This document shows positions 24,813 through 33,605 of a stretch of DNA of 64,000 bases, piece after piece. Every line of letters begins with the position of its first letter. Position 1 is the first letter of the stretch. Under the pieces are notes generated by a model, which saw nothing but the letters and a program-made list of their open reading frames with translations, was not told the origin of the DNA and did not search any database. The translations under genes and the position numbers were made by a program. The stretch is from Homoserinimonas sedimenticola (GTDB taxonomy: Bacteria > Actinomycetota > Actinomycetes > Actinomycetales > Microbacteriaceae), in NCBI RefSeq assembly GCF_026094475.1, contig NZ_JAPELL010000001.1, positions 653,171 through 717,170 of the forward strand. The letters run 5' to 3'.

Positions 24813-26355
24813 CAACAGCACTGGCGACAGCACCGGCCACGAGCGATCGGTGTCTTCGGCACAGGTCTCGTCGACACCGCTCTCGTCGGCACAGGTCTCG
24901 TCGGCACAGGTCACCTCGGAAAAGGAGGCGGCGACGAGTTCCACGGGCGCCGCGAGAGTGCGGGAGAAGGGCACCGGTTTCGTTCTGAGCTGGAAGTTCC
25001 TGCTCCTGGTGCTCATCGGAATCATCATGATCGTGCCCGCGCGGCGCTACGCCCTGCCGATTCCGAGCGCCTTCGCCCTCGAGCCCTACCGCGTCGCGGT
25101 TGCGCTTATCGTCGCACTCATCGTCGTAGCGATGCTCACCGATCGTGGCTTCCGCTGGCAACGTCTCACGTTCGGCGGCCTTGTCGTGTTCTATCTCGTG
25201 ACGCAGGTCATCTCGATCGGGGTTAACGTCCCTGGACTCGTCGACGAGGGCCTCGCTGAGAACGCCGTCTCGAGCCTCGGCAGCGTCGTTCTGATCTCGG
25301 CCGTCTTCTTCGTCGTACGGATGCTCTCCACGAGCGAATCCGTCATCGACAGTGTCGTGAGCTTCACGGTCGTCGTTGGCGCGTTCATCGGAGCCTGCGT
25401 CGCGCTGGAACGGGTGACCCGCGTCAACGTGTTCATCCTCTTCGCGAACTCGCTGCCGTTCCTGCAGGCCACGTCGCTCGAGGAGAGCGAGTTCATCAAG
25501 CAGGGCACGGCGCGGGCCTTCGGGTCTGCGCAGCATCCGATCGCCCTCGCTGTGTTCCTCTGCATGCTGATCCCACTTGCGATCTACCAGTCGCGTCACG
25601 CCCGCTGGCCCGTCCAGCTCGCCAACAGGCAGCTCTTCTGGCTCGGCTGCACCCTGTGCCTCGGTGTCGGCATGATCTCCGCCGTCTCGCGCACCGGCTT
25701 CGTGATGCTCGGAGTCATGACGATCATCTTCATCATGATGCGGCCGAGCGCGATCAGTCGACTGCTGGTATTCGGCATTCCCGCCCTCGCACTGGCCTTC
25801 GTCGTTTCGCCTCGCAACATGCTTTCGATGCTGAGGGAGCTGACAAATCCCTCGGCGCTCATCGAGTCCCAGCTGACCGCTCCCGGCATGACCGGCTCCG
25901 GTCGACTCGCCGATCTTGGCCCCAGCCTGCAGCAGGCATCTGTGCATCCCATCTTCGGCACGGGGCTCGGCAGCCGCATCACGACGGGACGACAGGCCAA
26001 CGCCTTCATCCTCGACAACCAGCTGCTGAGCACGCTGCTCGAGTCGGGCATCCTGGGAGTCATCGGCGTCATCGCCATGATCCTTGTTCCGGGCATCCGC
26101 CTGCTCGCTCTCGCCCGCCGCACGAACGCCGCCGAGCGAGGGTTGTCCGACCGCCAGCGTGACCTCGCGCTGGCGACCGGCATCGGCATCATCGGCTACT
26201 TCGTGGCCCTCTTCTTCCTCGACGCATTCCTCTTCATCCAGACCTTCCTCGCCTTCTTCCTCCTGCTCGGCATCGGCTCCTGGGCGGCATCGCAACAGAC
26301 GCGGTACCGCGCCGTGCCCGCAAGCGTGCAGGCCATTCCGGTGGGTGCGAAATGA
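24796..26355 (+). CDS. O-antigen ligase/Wzy-like polysaccharide polymerase
   Basis: Integral membrane protein of 519 aa with about 11-12 hydrophobic segments and the Wzy_C/O-antigen ligase pattern: a large extracytoplasmic loop around residues 345-405, with PGMTGSGRLADLGPSLQQA and GTGLGSRITTGR, followed by DNQLLSTLLESGILGVIGV, the typical Arg/His-bearing loop and late helix. It would link lipid-borne repeat units into polymer outside the membrane. Its cytoplasmic N-terminus carries four 5-residue repeats (see 24853-24912). It overlaps the Wzz-like gene by 17 nt and the next gene by 4 nt. Confidence 0.87.
   Translation: MRSRTDNSTGDSTGHERSVSSAQVSSTPLSSAQVSSAQVTSEKEAATSSTGAARVREKGTGFVLSWKFLLLVLIGIIMIVPARRYALPIPSAFALEPYRVAVALIVALIVVAMLTDRGFRWQRLTFGGLVVFYLVTQVISIGVNVPGLVDEGLAENAVSSLGSVVLISAVFFVVRMLSTSESVIDSVVSFTVVVGAFIGACVALERVTRVNVFILFANSLPFLQATSLEESEFIKQGTARAFGSAQHPIALAVFLCMLIPLAIYQSRHARWPVQLANRQLFWLGCTLCLGVGMISAVSRTGFVMLGVMTIIFIMMRPSAISRLLVFGIPALALAFVVSPRNMLSMLRELTNPSALIESQLTAPGMTGSGRLADLGPSLQQASVHPIFGTGLGSRITTGRQANAFILDNQLLSTLLESGILGVIGVIAMILVPGIRLLALARRTNAAERGLSDRQRDLALATGIGIIGYFVALFFLDAFLFIQTFLAFFLLLGIGSWAASQQTRYRAVPASVQAIPVGAK
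24853..24912 (+). repeat. four 15-bp tandem repeats in the wzy-like gene
   Basis: Units TCTTCGGCACAGGTC, TCGTCGACACCGCTC, TCGTCGGCACAGGTC and an identical fourth copy encode SSAQV, SSTPL, SSAQV, SSAQV near the N-terminus. The last two copies are identical and the second is diverged. The unit length preserves the reading frame. Confidence 0.88.
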
Positions 26356-27212
26356 ATCTGAGCGTGATCGTCCCAGCTCACGACGAGGCCGGGGTCATCG
26401 GCCGTTCGCTCCGCCGCATGCTGGAGGGAGCACCGGAGGGGCTCGAGGTGATCGTGGCGGCCAACGGCTGCTCGGATGACACCGCGGAGGTCTGCCGGGC
26501 CACCGCCCCCGAGGTGACCGTGCTGGAGCTCGAGACCTCTTCCAAGATCGCGGCGCTCAATGCCGCGGATGCCGCGGCAAGCCGATTCCCGCGCGCCTAT
26601 GTCGACGCCGATGTCGAGGTGAGCGGGGAGGCTCTCGCGGCCCTCGCCGCCCTCCTCGATCGTCCGGGCGGCCCGCTCGTGGCGAGCCCCCGCATGGTAC
26701 TCGACCTCGAGGGGGCGAGCGTCTTCGTCAAGATGTACTACCGCATCTGGGAGCGCACAGCATTCCGCACGCAGGGCCACGTCGGTTCGGGTCTCTACGC
26801 GCTCTCGCGCGAGGGTCGCGCCCGCTTCGGAGTCTTCCCCTCGGTCGTAGCGGACGACCGCTACGTGCAGCAGCTCTTCAGCCTCGACGAGCGTGCAACG
26901 CTCCACGATCACCATTTCGTCGTGCGCCCGCCCCGCACCCTCCATGCCCTCATAGCGAGGGGCGGTCGGATCGCAGCGGGCAATCAGGAACTCGCCCGGC
27001 TCGGCCTCGCCACGCGCCCGGAAGGCCAGAACGACACGGCGGAGCAGTCCGGAGTTCGCAGCGTGCTCCCCCAGCTACCGACACGGCCCACACTCTGGCT
27101 TCCCTTCGTCGTCTACTGCGTCACACAGCTGGCAACGCGGATCGTCGCGGAGCGCAAACTGCGGCGCGGCCAACTACACCACTGGGATCGGGACGAGACG
27201 AGCAGGGCATGA
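26352..27212 (+). CDS. glycosyltransferase family 2 protein
   Basis: 286 aa. Seen: LSVIVPAHDEAGVIGRSLRR, EVIVAANGCSDDTAEVCR, KIAALNAADAA, and AYVDADVEVSG (the D-x-D metal site). There is one possible C-terminal hydrophobic segment (TLWLPFVVYCVTQLATRIV), so it may sit on the membrane. ATGA overlaps on both sides place it firmly in the operon between the Wzy-like and Wzx genes. Donor and acceptor are unknown. Confidence 0.9.
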   Translation: MNLSVIVPAHDEAGVIGRSLRRMLEGAPEGLEVIVAANGCSDDTAEVCRATAPEVTVLELETSSKIAALNAADAAASRFPRAYVDADVEVSGEALAALAALLDRPGGPLVASPRMVLDLEGASVFVKMYYRIWERTAFRTQGHVGSGLYALSREGRARFGVFPSVVADDRYVQQLFSLDERATLHDHHFVVRPPRTLHALIARGGRIAAGNQELARLGLATRPEGQNDTAEQSGVRSVLPQLPTRPTLWLPFVVYCVTQLATRIVAERKLRRGQLHHWDRDETSRA

Positions 27213-28741
27213 GCGACTCCCTGGCCCGCCAAACCTCGCGCGGCTCTATCGTGACGATTGCCGGGCAGTGGTCGCGGACCCTCCTCCAGCTGCTCTCGAC
27301 GGTCGTACTCGCCCGGCTCCTCGCTCCCGATGACTTCGGCTTGGTCGCGATGGTCACCGCAATCGTCGGGGTCGCCGAGCTACTGCGAGAGTTCGGTCTC
27401 GGCAGCGCCATCGTTCAGGCCAGCAAGATCGACGAGCGGCAGTGGTCGTCGCTCTACTGGCTGTCTGCGCTGCTCGGGATCCTGTTCATGGGGCTCGCCG
27501 CAGCATCCGCTCCCCTCGTCGCCGCCGTCTATCAGGATGAGCGCCTCGTGCTCCTCACGGTCGCCCTCGCCCCCACCGTGCTCATCAACAGCCTCTGCAT
27601 GCCGCTCCAGGCGCGACTGCAGAGGGAGCTTCGCTTCCGGAGCCTTGCGACCATCGAGGTCGTCGCGATGGCGGTCGGCGTCGCCGCATCGATCGCGGCG
27701 GCCCTCCTCGGCGCCGGCGTGTGGTCGCTCATCGTGCTCAACGCCGTGACCTTCACCTGGCGGCTGATCTCGCTCTCGTGGGCCGTGCGCCCGCACTTCG
27801 GTGCGCCGCGCATCGAGCGTTCCGTGCGCCCCCTCATGACGATCGGCGGCAGCGTGCTCGGGGTGCAACTGCTCAACTACGCGGCCAGGAACCTCGACAA
27901 TGTCGTCATCGGTCGTGCTCTCGGCGCCGGCGTGCTCGGCATGTACTCGCGCGCCTACGCCCTGCTGATGCTGCCGATCAATCAGCTCAACGGGCCGCTC
28001 GCGCGGGTGGCGCTGCCCGTGCTCAGCCGTCTCCGCGATGAACCGGAACGCTATCGCCGCTACATCCGCGCTGCCCTGCTCGTGCTCGCCTACGCGTCCC
28101 TCCCGACCTTCGCGATCGCGGCCGCGCTCTCCGAGCCCCTCGTCGGTCTCCTCCTCGGCGAGCAGTGGGCCGAGGCCGCCCCCATCTTCAGCCTCCTGGC
28201 GATCGCCGGCGTCGCCCAGGCGCTAGGCAACGTCTCCGGGTGGATCTACATATCGCTCGGTCGAGCCCACGTGCAACTCGTCTACTTCCTCATCACGAAA
28301 CCCCTCGTCGTCGCGTCCTTCGTCGTGGGAGTCCTGCTGGGTGGCGTGCACGGGCTCGCCCTCCTCTACGGCCTCGTGTCCCTCGCTCTCCTCGTTCCGG
28401 GCTTCCTGGTCGCCATCCGCGGCACGGCTGTCACCCCCGCGGATGTCGCGGCTCCCGTCGTGCGCCCCCTCCTGCTCACGCCACTCTGCTTCGGTGCCGC
28501 CTACCTCGGTTCGGTCGCGATCACGGCACCCGACATCGTGGAGCTCCTGGTGGGCGGCGTGTGCGGGCTGGCCCCGCTCGCGCTCTCGCTCGTACTGCCG
28601 GCCTACCGCCGCGATCTTCGCCAACTCACCGACTTCATCGCCCGAGCCCGCTCGCGGGGCGACGCTTCGCCTCCCCCCGAAGGCGCACCGGGCGCTCCCA
28701 GAGAAACGAATGTGCCCGATCCCGAGAGGAGCACAGCATGA
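27209..28741 (+). CDS. Wzx-type oligosaccharide flippase (MOP superfamily)
   Basis: Membrane protein of 510 aa with about 12-14 predicted helices that should move undecaprenyl-linked repeat units across the plasma membrane. Seen: the N-terminal RGSIVTIAGQWSRTLLQLLSTVVLARLLAPDDFGLVAM pattern typical of WzxC-type flippases, the mid-protein RNLDNVVIGRALGAGVLGMYSRAYALLMLPI, and GPLARVALPVLSRL. The C-terminal 40 residues are Pro-rich and cytoplasmic. It overlaps neighbouring genes on both sides by 4 nt. Confidence 0.93.
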   Translation: MSDSLARQTSRGSIVTIAGQWSRTLLQLLSTVVLARLLAPDDFGLVAMVTAIVGVAELLREFGLGSAIVQASKIDERQWSSLYWLSALLGILFMGLAAASAPLVAAVYQDERLVLLTVALAPTVLINSLCMPLQARLQRELRFRSLATIEVVAMAVGVAASIAAALLGAGVWSLIVLNAVTFTWRLISLSWAVRPHFGAPRIERSVRPLMTIGGSVLGVQLLNYAARNLDNVVIGRALGAGVLGMYSRAYALLMLPINQLNGPLARVALPVLSRLRDEPERYRRYIRAALLVLAYASLPTFAIAAALSEPLVGLLLGEQWAEAAPIFSLLAIAGVAQALGNVSGWIYISLGRAHVQLVYFLITKPLVVASFVVGVLLGGVHGLALLYGLVSLALLVPGFLVAIRGTAVTPADVAAPVVRPLLLTPLCFGAAYLGSVAITAPDIVELLVGGVCGLAPLALSLVLPAYRRDLRQLTDFIARARSRGDASPPPEGAPGAPRETNVPDPERSTA

Positions 28742-29922
28742 CCACCAGCATCCGCAGCTGGCGCCGTACCCGCACCACGGGTTCGCTCATCGGAGCAGTG
28801 TGCGCGACAGCCCTCCTTGTCGCGGGCTGCACGGGAGGCGACATCGACCGCGACGAGGAGGCGACTCCGAGCGCGAACGCACTCGTGGTCTCCCCTGACG
28901 GTTCGGGCGATGAGTGCACGGCGGAACAGCCTTGCGCCCTCGAGAGCGCCCTCGGGCAGGCCATCGCGGGCAGCATCGTGCAGCTCCTGGGAGGCGAGTA
29001 TGGGGAGATCGACCTTGGCGCGGTGGGCAGCCTGGAGAGCGTCGCGGACAGCGTCATCGTCGAGCCGGCGCCGGGAGCCGAACCCGCGATCGACGCCATT
29101 CGCACCAACGCCCCCAACATCACGTGGCGCGACCTCGCCGTCGACGGAGTGATCTACCTGGACGACGACGCCGATGGCACGACGCTCGACGCAGTGCACG
29201 TGCAGAGTTCCGGCCTCTTCATCCACGCCAGCGACGTCACGGTAACCGAGTCGCTCTTCGAGGGCGGGAGCTCGATCGACGGCATCCAGTTCTCGGGCGC
29301 CTCGAACGTGCTGATCGAGAACAGTGTGATCCGCGACTACGACCAGACGGCGGATAACGATGTGCACGCGGACTGCGTGCAGATCTTCGACAGCAGCAAT
29401 CTGGTGCTACGCGGTAACTACATCGGCAACTGCCACAACGCGAGCATCATCTTCTCGCCCGGCAACGGTGACGGCATAAGCAATGTCGTGATCGAGGCCA
29501 ACCACATCCAGGGATGCGTCGTCAAGAACGAACTGTGCGGCAACGGCACCCTCCTCGACCTGCGCGAGTTCGCCTCCGATGTCGTAGTACGCAACAACAC
29601 CATGATCGACGGCTCGGTGCTCGTGGAGGATCTCCCCGGCCTCGTCTTCGACCGCAACGTGATCGACTACGTCTCGAACTGTGACATGCCCATGACCAAC
29701 ACGATCGTCGCTCGGTGGAACACCGGGCTGTGCGACGAGCCGGCCGCGATCGGCGAGGACGGCAACCGCGTCGACGAGGTCGAGGTCATGGATCGGGCGG
29801 CCGGCGACCTGAGGCTTGTGAACCCGGATGAGGCGACGATCGACGGCGCGGGTGACGCGTCGCCCGCCGAGGAGTCGTTCGACGGCGAGAAGCTCAGCGA
29901 ACAGCAGGCGGGGGCGGGATGA
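28738..29922 (+). CDS. parallel beta-helix repeat lipoprotein of the exopolysaccharide locus
   Basis: 394 aa. Seen: a lipoprotein signal ending LLVAGC (Cys about residue 27), then an Asp/Asn-rich right-handed beta-helix with repeats such as ITWRDLAVDGVIYLD, VTVTESLFEGGSSIDGIQF, NVLIENSVIRDYD, LVLRGNYIGNCHNASIIF and VVVRNNTMIDGSVLVEDL. Cys pairs (ADCVQIF, NCHNAS, GCVVKNELC) may form disulfides outside the cell. Known beta-helix proteins in such loci are often polysaccharide lyases or epimerases. Which one this is cannot be told. Coupled by 4-nt overlaps to wzx and the pyruvyl transferase. Confidence 0.85.
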   Translation: MTTSIRSWRRTRTTGSLIGAVCATALLVAGCTGGDIDRDEEATPSANALVVSPDGSGDECTAEQPCALESALGQAIAGSIVQLLGGEYGEIDLGAVGSLESVADSVIVEPAPGAEPAIDAIRTNAPNITWRDLAVDGVIYLDDDADGTTLDAVHVQSSGLFIHASDVTVTESLFEGGSSIDGIQFSGASNVLIENSVIRDYDQTADNDVHADCVQIFDSSNLVLRGNYIGNCHNASIIFSPGNGDGISNVVIEANHIQGCVVKNELCGNGTLLDLREFASDVVVRNNTMIDGSVLVEDLPGLVFDRNVIDYVSNCDMPMTNTIVARWNTGLCDEPAAIGEDGNRVDEVEVMDRAAGDLRLVNPDEATIDGAGDASPAEESFDGEKLSEQQAGAG

Positions 29923-30788
29923 CCGACACGATCGCGAGCACCGCCATCGGAACCCGGCAGGGCCAGGTCGCTCTGGGTGACGGCAACGGCGTGCCCGTCG
30001 TGCACTGGGATCCGCTCCGCCGCACTGGCCGCTGGGGGCGTCCCTCCCGCTGGTCACGGCCGGTGCGCAACTTCGGTGACCTGCTCGGTCCCATGATCGT
30101 TGCCCGCCTTGCGGCGGGTCTCCCCCGCCCGCCTGAGCCCGATCGCCGGCTCGTCGCGGTCGGCTCCATCCTGCACTTCGCCGCGCCCGGCGATGTCGTG
30201 TGGGGCACCGGGGTCAACCCCAAGGGTGAGCTGGATGCCGCAGTGCTCCGCACCCTCGATGTGCGTGCCGTGCGCGGCCCCCGCACGGCGCAACTGCTCC
30301 GCGAGAGCTACGGCCTCGAGGTTCCGTCCGTGTATGGCGACCCCGGGCTGCTCCTGCCCAACGTGTTCCCGGAGCTCTCGGAAGCGCCGTCGAGGACGCG
30401 CCGTGCCGTCACGGTGATTCCCAACCTCAACGATCTTGCGCCGCGGAGCACTCTTCCCGCCTCCTGGCGTGGCCACGTCGTCAATCCGCGGTCAAACGTC
30501 ACCACGATTCTCCGTCGCATCCGCGACAGCAGCCTCGTTGTGGGTTCCTCGCTGCACGCGGTCATCGTGGCCGAAAGCATGGGCATCCCCGCGAGGGCGG
30601 TCGCGACCCCGCACGAGGACCCGTTCAAGTACGAGGACTACTACTTGGGGACTGGCAGAGATCCAAAGGGCCTTCTCGCATCGTCAGTCGAGGAGGCTCT
30701 GGATCTCGGGGGTGCGCCGCCGCTCAATTGGGACTCGCGTCCCCTGCTCGACGCCTTTCCGCGTGAGCTATGGACCGGTCAGCGTTAG
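29919..30788 (+). CDS. polysaccharide pyruvyl transferase
   Basis: Adds a pyruvate ketal from phosphoenolpyruvate to a sugar of the polymer, giving it negative charge. 289 aa. Seen: NFGDLLGPMIVARLAAGLPR, a short VGSILHFAAPGDVVWGTGVN (the GSxL...WGSG-like family motif), RAVRGPRTAQLLRESYG, VYGDPGLLLPNVFPEL, and VVGSSLHAVIVAESMGIPARAV, where the SLHA..A..MGIP block is diagnostic. Last gene of the rightward exopolysaccharide operon; a hairpin overlaps its stop codon. Confidence 0.92.
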   Translation: MTDTIASTAIGTRQGQVALGDGNGVPVVHWDPLRRTGRWGRPSRWSRPVRNFGDLLGPMIVARLAAGLPRPPEPDRRLVAVGSILHFAAPGDVVWGTGVNPKGELDAAVLRTLDVRAVRGPRTAQLLRESYGLEVPSVYGDPGLLLPNVFPELSEAPSRTRRAVTVIPNLNDLAPRSTLPASWRGHVVNPRSNVTTILRRIRDSSLVVGSSLHAVIVAESMGIPARAVATPHEDPFKYEDYYLGTGRDPKGLLASSVEEALDLGGAPPLNWDSRPLLDAFPRELWTGQR

Positions 30789-30799
30789 CACCTGACCGG
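30775..30799 (+). terminator. hairpin at the end of the exopolysaccharide operon
   Basis: Arms CCGGTCAG (30775-30782) and CTGACCGG (30792-30799) with a 9-nt loop that contains the TAG stop of the pyruvyl transferase gene. There is no T tract, so terminator function is plausible rather than certain. Confidence 0.5.
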
Positions 30800-30809
30800 C
30801 GCAGCTCGC

Positions 30810-30983
30810 CTATCGGTCGGCGCGCTTGAGAACGTGCACGGGGATCGCGATCGCAACCGCGACCGCGAGGATTCCGGCGGCGAACGAGGCCAGCTCAAGA
30901 CCCTCGATCTCGGGCGCGTAGCCCATGAGGACCAGACCACCGGCGAAGATGAGGAAAGACAGCACGAAGGCGACGATGTTCAT
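30810..30983 (-). CDS. small membrane protein, 57 aa, unknown function
   Basis: ATG at 30983, TAG at 30810-30812. The peptide MNIVAFVLSFLIFAGGLVLM opens with a membrane helix, followed by a short acidic loop (YAPEIEGLEL) and a second helix (ASFAAGILAVAVAIAIPVHV), then a basic end KRADR. Two-helix hairpin topology with a positive tail looks like a genuine small membrane protein. It lies directly downstream of the DUF3097 gene on the same strand with a short gap, so may be cotranscribed. Confidence 0.65.
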   Translation of the reverse strand: MNIVAFVLSFLIFAGGLVLMGYAPEIEGLELASFAAGILAVAVAIAIPVHVLKRADR

Positions 30984-31000
30984 ACCCCGACTCTACCGCC

Positions 31001-31879
31001 TCAACGTACCGGCCCAGCGCCCTCAGAGCCCTCCGTCACGAAGTCGATCAGGTGCTCCACGCGGCCCAGCAGCACAGGCTCGAGGTCGGCGTAGCTGCGC
31101 ACGGTGCCGAGGATGCGCTGCCACGCCCGAGCGATGTCGGCCTGGTCAGCGTGCGGCCATCCGAGGGCAGCGCAGATGCCCTTCTTCCACTCGATGTTCC
31201 GCGGCACCGTCGGCCATGCCTCCAGGCCCAGGCGGGCCGGCTTGACCGACTGCCAGATGTCCACATACGGATGCCCGACCACGAGGACGTGCGCACCATG
31301 CGGACCCTTCGCGACGGCGTCAGCGATGCGCTGCTCCTTCGAACCGGGCACAAGATGGTCGACGAGCACCCCCACCCGCCGCTCCGCGGAGGGGCGGAAA
31401 TCCCGGATGATGGCCTCGAGATCGTCAATGCCCTCGAGGTATTCGACGACGACGCCCTCGACCCGCAGATCGTGCCCCCAGACCTTTTCCACGAGTTCGG
31501 CGTCGTGCCGCCCCTCAACAAAGATGCGACTCGCGCGGGCGACTCGCGCCACGTGATCGGTGACCGCGACGGAGCCGGAGGCGGAACGCAGCATCCCGCT
31601 CGTCGCCTTCCGCGTCGGCGCGACGAGCGTCACCGGCTTTCCCTCGAGGAGAAAACCCGGACCCAGTGGAAAGACGCGAACGCCGCCCGAGTAGTCTTCG
31701 AGCTGCACATTGCGTCCCTCGATTCCGACCACGGCACCGCAGTAACCGGTATCGGTCCATTCGATGACGAGGTCGTCTTCGGCCTCCACTGAAGGGGGCG
31801 GAGCGGGTCGCCTTCGACGCGAGAAGTCGGCGAGCACATCGGAGCTGTAGCGGTCGGGCCCGAAGCGGTCATCTGTCAC
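31001..31879 (-). CDS. DUF3097 family protein
   Basis: An actinobacterial protein of unknown function, 292 aa. The N-terminal part (about 35-90) reads as a small beta-barrel (DLVIEWTDTGYCGAVVGIEG...VFPLGPGFLLEGKPVTL). The middle resembles a Toprim-type fold: RIFVEGRHDAELVEKVWG has the conserved Glu and VGVLVDHLVPGSKEQRIAD an Asp-rich strand, as in nucleic-acid enzymes. The Toprim comparison is my inference. It is divergent from the SRPBCC gene. Confidence 0.85.
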   Translation of the reverse strand: MTDDRFGPDRYSSDVLADFSRRRRPAPPPSVEAEDDLVIEWTDTGYCGAVVGIEGRNVQLEDYSGGVRVFPLGPGFLLEGKPVTLVAPTRKATSGMLRSASGSVAVTDHVARVARASRIFVEGRHDAELVEKVWGHDLRVEGVVVEYLEGIDDLEAIIRDFRPSAERRVGVLVDHLVPGSKEQRIADAVAKGPHGAHVLVVGHPYVDIWQSVKPARLGLEAWPTVPRNIEWKKGICAALGWPHADQADIARAWQRILGTVRSYADLEPVLLGRVEHLIDFVTEGSEGAGPVR

Positions 31880-31994
31880 CGCTCGAGGCTATCTGTTGCT
31901 CTGCGATCCCTGTGAATAGGGCCCGTCTCAGGCTCGCGTGACTAACGTCCGAAAGCGGGAGGAACTCCCTGACGACAACCGAAGGAGCATTGAC

Positions 31995-32447
31995 ATGGCC
32001 CAGGTAATCGAGACCATTGACGTGGACGTTCCCGTCCGGACCGCATACAACCAGTGGACCCAGTTCGAGTCCTTCCCCCACTTCATGAGCATGGTGAAGT
32101 CGATCACCCAGATCGACGACGAGACCACGCACTGGGAGGTCAAGATCGGCGGCCAGGACCGCGAGTTCGATGCGAAGATCACCGAGCAGATCCCTGACGA
32201 GCGCGTCGCCTGGAACAGCATCGGTGGTGACGACAACCACGCCGGCGTCGTCACCTTCCACAAGCTGAGCGACACGGAGACACGCGTGACGGTGCAGCTC
32301 GACTGGGAGCCGCAGGGCCTCGTCGAGAAGGCCGGCCAGGTGCTGCAGTTCGATGACGCCGCCATCAAGTCGGACATGAAGAACTTCAAGGAGTTCATCG
32401 AGGGCCGCGGCGCCGAGACGGGTGCCTGGCGCGGTGAGATCGACTGA
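31995..32447 (+). CDS. SRPBCC (START-like, polyketide cyclase/dehydrase) family protein
   Basis: 150 aa, a helix-grip fold with a hydrophobic cavity; ligand unknown. Seen: QVIETIDVDVPVRTAYNQWTQFESFPHFM, DDETTHWEVKIGGQDREFDA, ITEQIPDERVAWNSIGG and VTFHKLSDTETRVTVQLDWEPQG, then a C-terminal helix. The ATG at 31995 has AAGGAG 7 nt upstream, which decides it over an in-frame start at 31938. Convergent with the radical SAM gene, leaving 10 bp between stops. Confidence 0.92.
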   Translation: MAQVIETIDVDVPVRTAYNQWTQFESFPHFMSMVKSITQIDDETTHWEVKIGGQDREFDAKITEQIPDERVAWNSIGGDDNHAGVVTFHKLSDTETRVTVQLDWEPQGLVEKAGQVLQFDDAAIKSDMKNFKEFIEGRGAETGAWRGEID

Positions 32448-32457
32448 TCGCCGCTGC

Positions 32458-33597
32458 TCAGAAGAGCGTCGGCTGGGTCATCGCCGGTGCGGCGAGACCC
32501 GGCGGCAGCTCCTCTGCCATCAGCGAGGAGGGGGCATCGGCCCCTGACACGAAACGGGCGGATGCCGCAGGGCGTTCGCCCGTTCGCTGTTGCCGCCCCT
32601 CATTGAGCGCACGCGACATGACCCCTCCCGTCGACGGGTCCTCGCGCCCGCGCTCCAGGCCGTGTGCGCGGATGAGGGGCTTGATCTTCGCCGCCAACCA
32701 CGCGCGGTATTCCTTGGGCGCATACGTGCCACCCGAGTACATCCGTCGATATCGGCCGAGAAGCTCCGGATGCTCGCGCCCGAGCCATTCGTAGTACCAC
32801 TCCTTGACCCCGGGCTTGAGGTGCAGGGCTGAGTAGGTGACGGACGTCGCCCCCGCCGCCTTGATCCGCGAGAGAGCATCGTCGAGGTGCTCCCGCGTGT
32901 CGGTCAGGTAGGGAAGGATCGGCATCATGAAGACGGTGCAGTCGAAGCCCCGCTCCCGGGCCGCGGTGACGGTCGCGAGCCGCGCACTCGCGGTGGGGGT
33001 ACCGGGCTCGACCGACTGCTGCAGCTCGTCGTCGAAGATCGCGATCGACATGGCGAGATCCACGGGCACGTGCTGCCGCACCTCCTCCAGGAGCGGCAGG
33101 TCGCGGCGCAGCAGCGTGCCCTTGGTGAGGATCGAGAGCGGTGTTCCCGTGCTGGCGAGGGCCGCGATGATCCCTGGCATGAGCCGGTAGCGTCCCTCCG
33201 CCCGCTGGTACGGGTCGGTGTTGGTGCCGAGGGCCACCGGATGCCTCCCCCACGAGGCCCTCGATACCTCCTTCGCGAGCACCTCGGCGACGTTGACCTT
33301 CACAACGATCTGCGTGTCGAAGTCTCGCCCCGAGTCGAGGTCGAGGTAGCCATGAGTGGGGCGCGCGAAGCAGTAGGTGCACTGGTGCAGGCACCCGCGC
33401 ATGGGGTTGATGGTCCAACCGAAGGGCATCTTGCTCTGGCCTGGCACGCGGTTGAGGGCGGATTTCGCAAGCACCTCGTAGAAGGTGATGCCCTCGAAGT
33501 CGGGGGTGCGCGTCGTGCGCACGAGGTTGTTCAATCGGGCGAGCCCGGGCAGGGCATCCGCCTGTTCCTCGTTGATCTCCTGACCGCTCCAGCGCAT
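32458..33597 (-). CDS. Rv2578c-family radical SAM protein (spore photoproduct lyase-like)
   Basis: 379 aa. Seen: the radical SAM [4Fe-4S] motif RGCLHQCTYCFARPTH with Cys69, Cys73 and Cys76, then LALGTNTDPYQRAEGRYRLMPGII, LSILTKGTLLRRDLPLLEEV, and VFMMPILPYLTDTREHLDDAL. Known: the family resembles spore photoproduct lyase (SplB) and DNA-repair-type radical SAM proteins. Its reaction is unproven. A near-consensus actinobacterial SOS box lies 9 bp before its start, so DNA-damage induction is likely. It has a Pro/Ala-rich C-terminal tail. Confidence 0.92.
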   Translation of the reverse strand: MRWSGQEINEEQADALPGLARLNNLVRTTRTPDFEGITFYEVLAKSALNRVPGQSKMPFGWTINPMRGCLHQCTYCFARPTHGYLDLDSGRDFDTQIVVKVNVAEVLAKEVSRASWGRHPVALGTNTDPYQRAEGRYRLMPGIIAALASTGTPLSILTKGTLLRRDLPLLEEVRQHVPVDLAMSIAIFDDELQQSVEPGTPTASARLATVTAARERGFDCTVFMMPILPYLTDTREHLDDALSRIKAAGATSVTYSALHLKPGVKEWYYEWLGREHPELLGRYRRMYSGGTYAPKEYRAWLAAKIKPLIRAHGLERGREDPSTGGVMSRALNEGRQQRTGERPAASARFVSGADAPSSLMAEELPPGLAAPAMTQPTLF

Positions 33598-33605
33598 GCC
33601 TCCAT

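Noticed and set aside
24802-26295. A 497-codon open frame opposite the wzy-like gene, rich in Glu, Asp, His and Arg
   Set aside because: Its composition is that of an antisense frame in GC-rich DNA, it lacks any recognisable domain, and the plus-strand gene has clear membrane topology and operon junctions.
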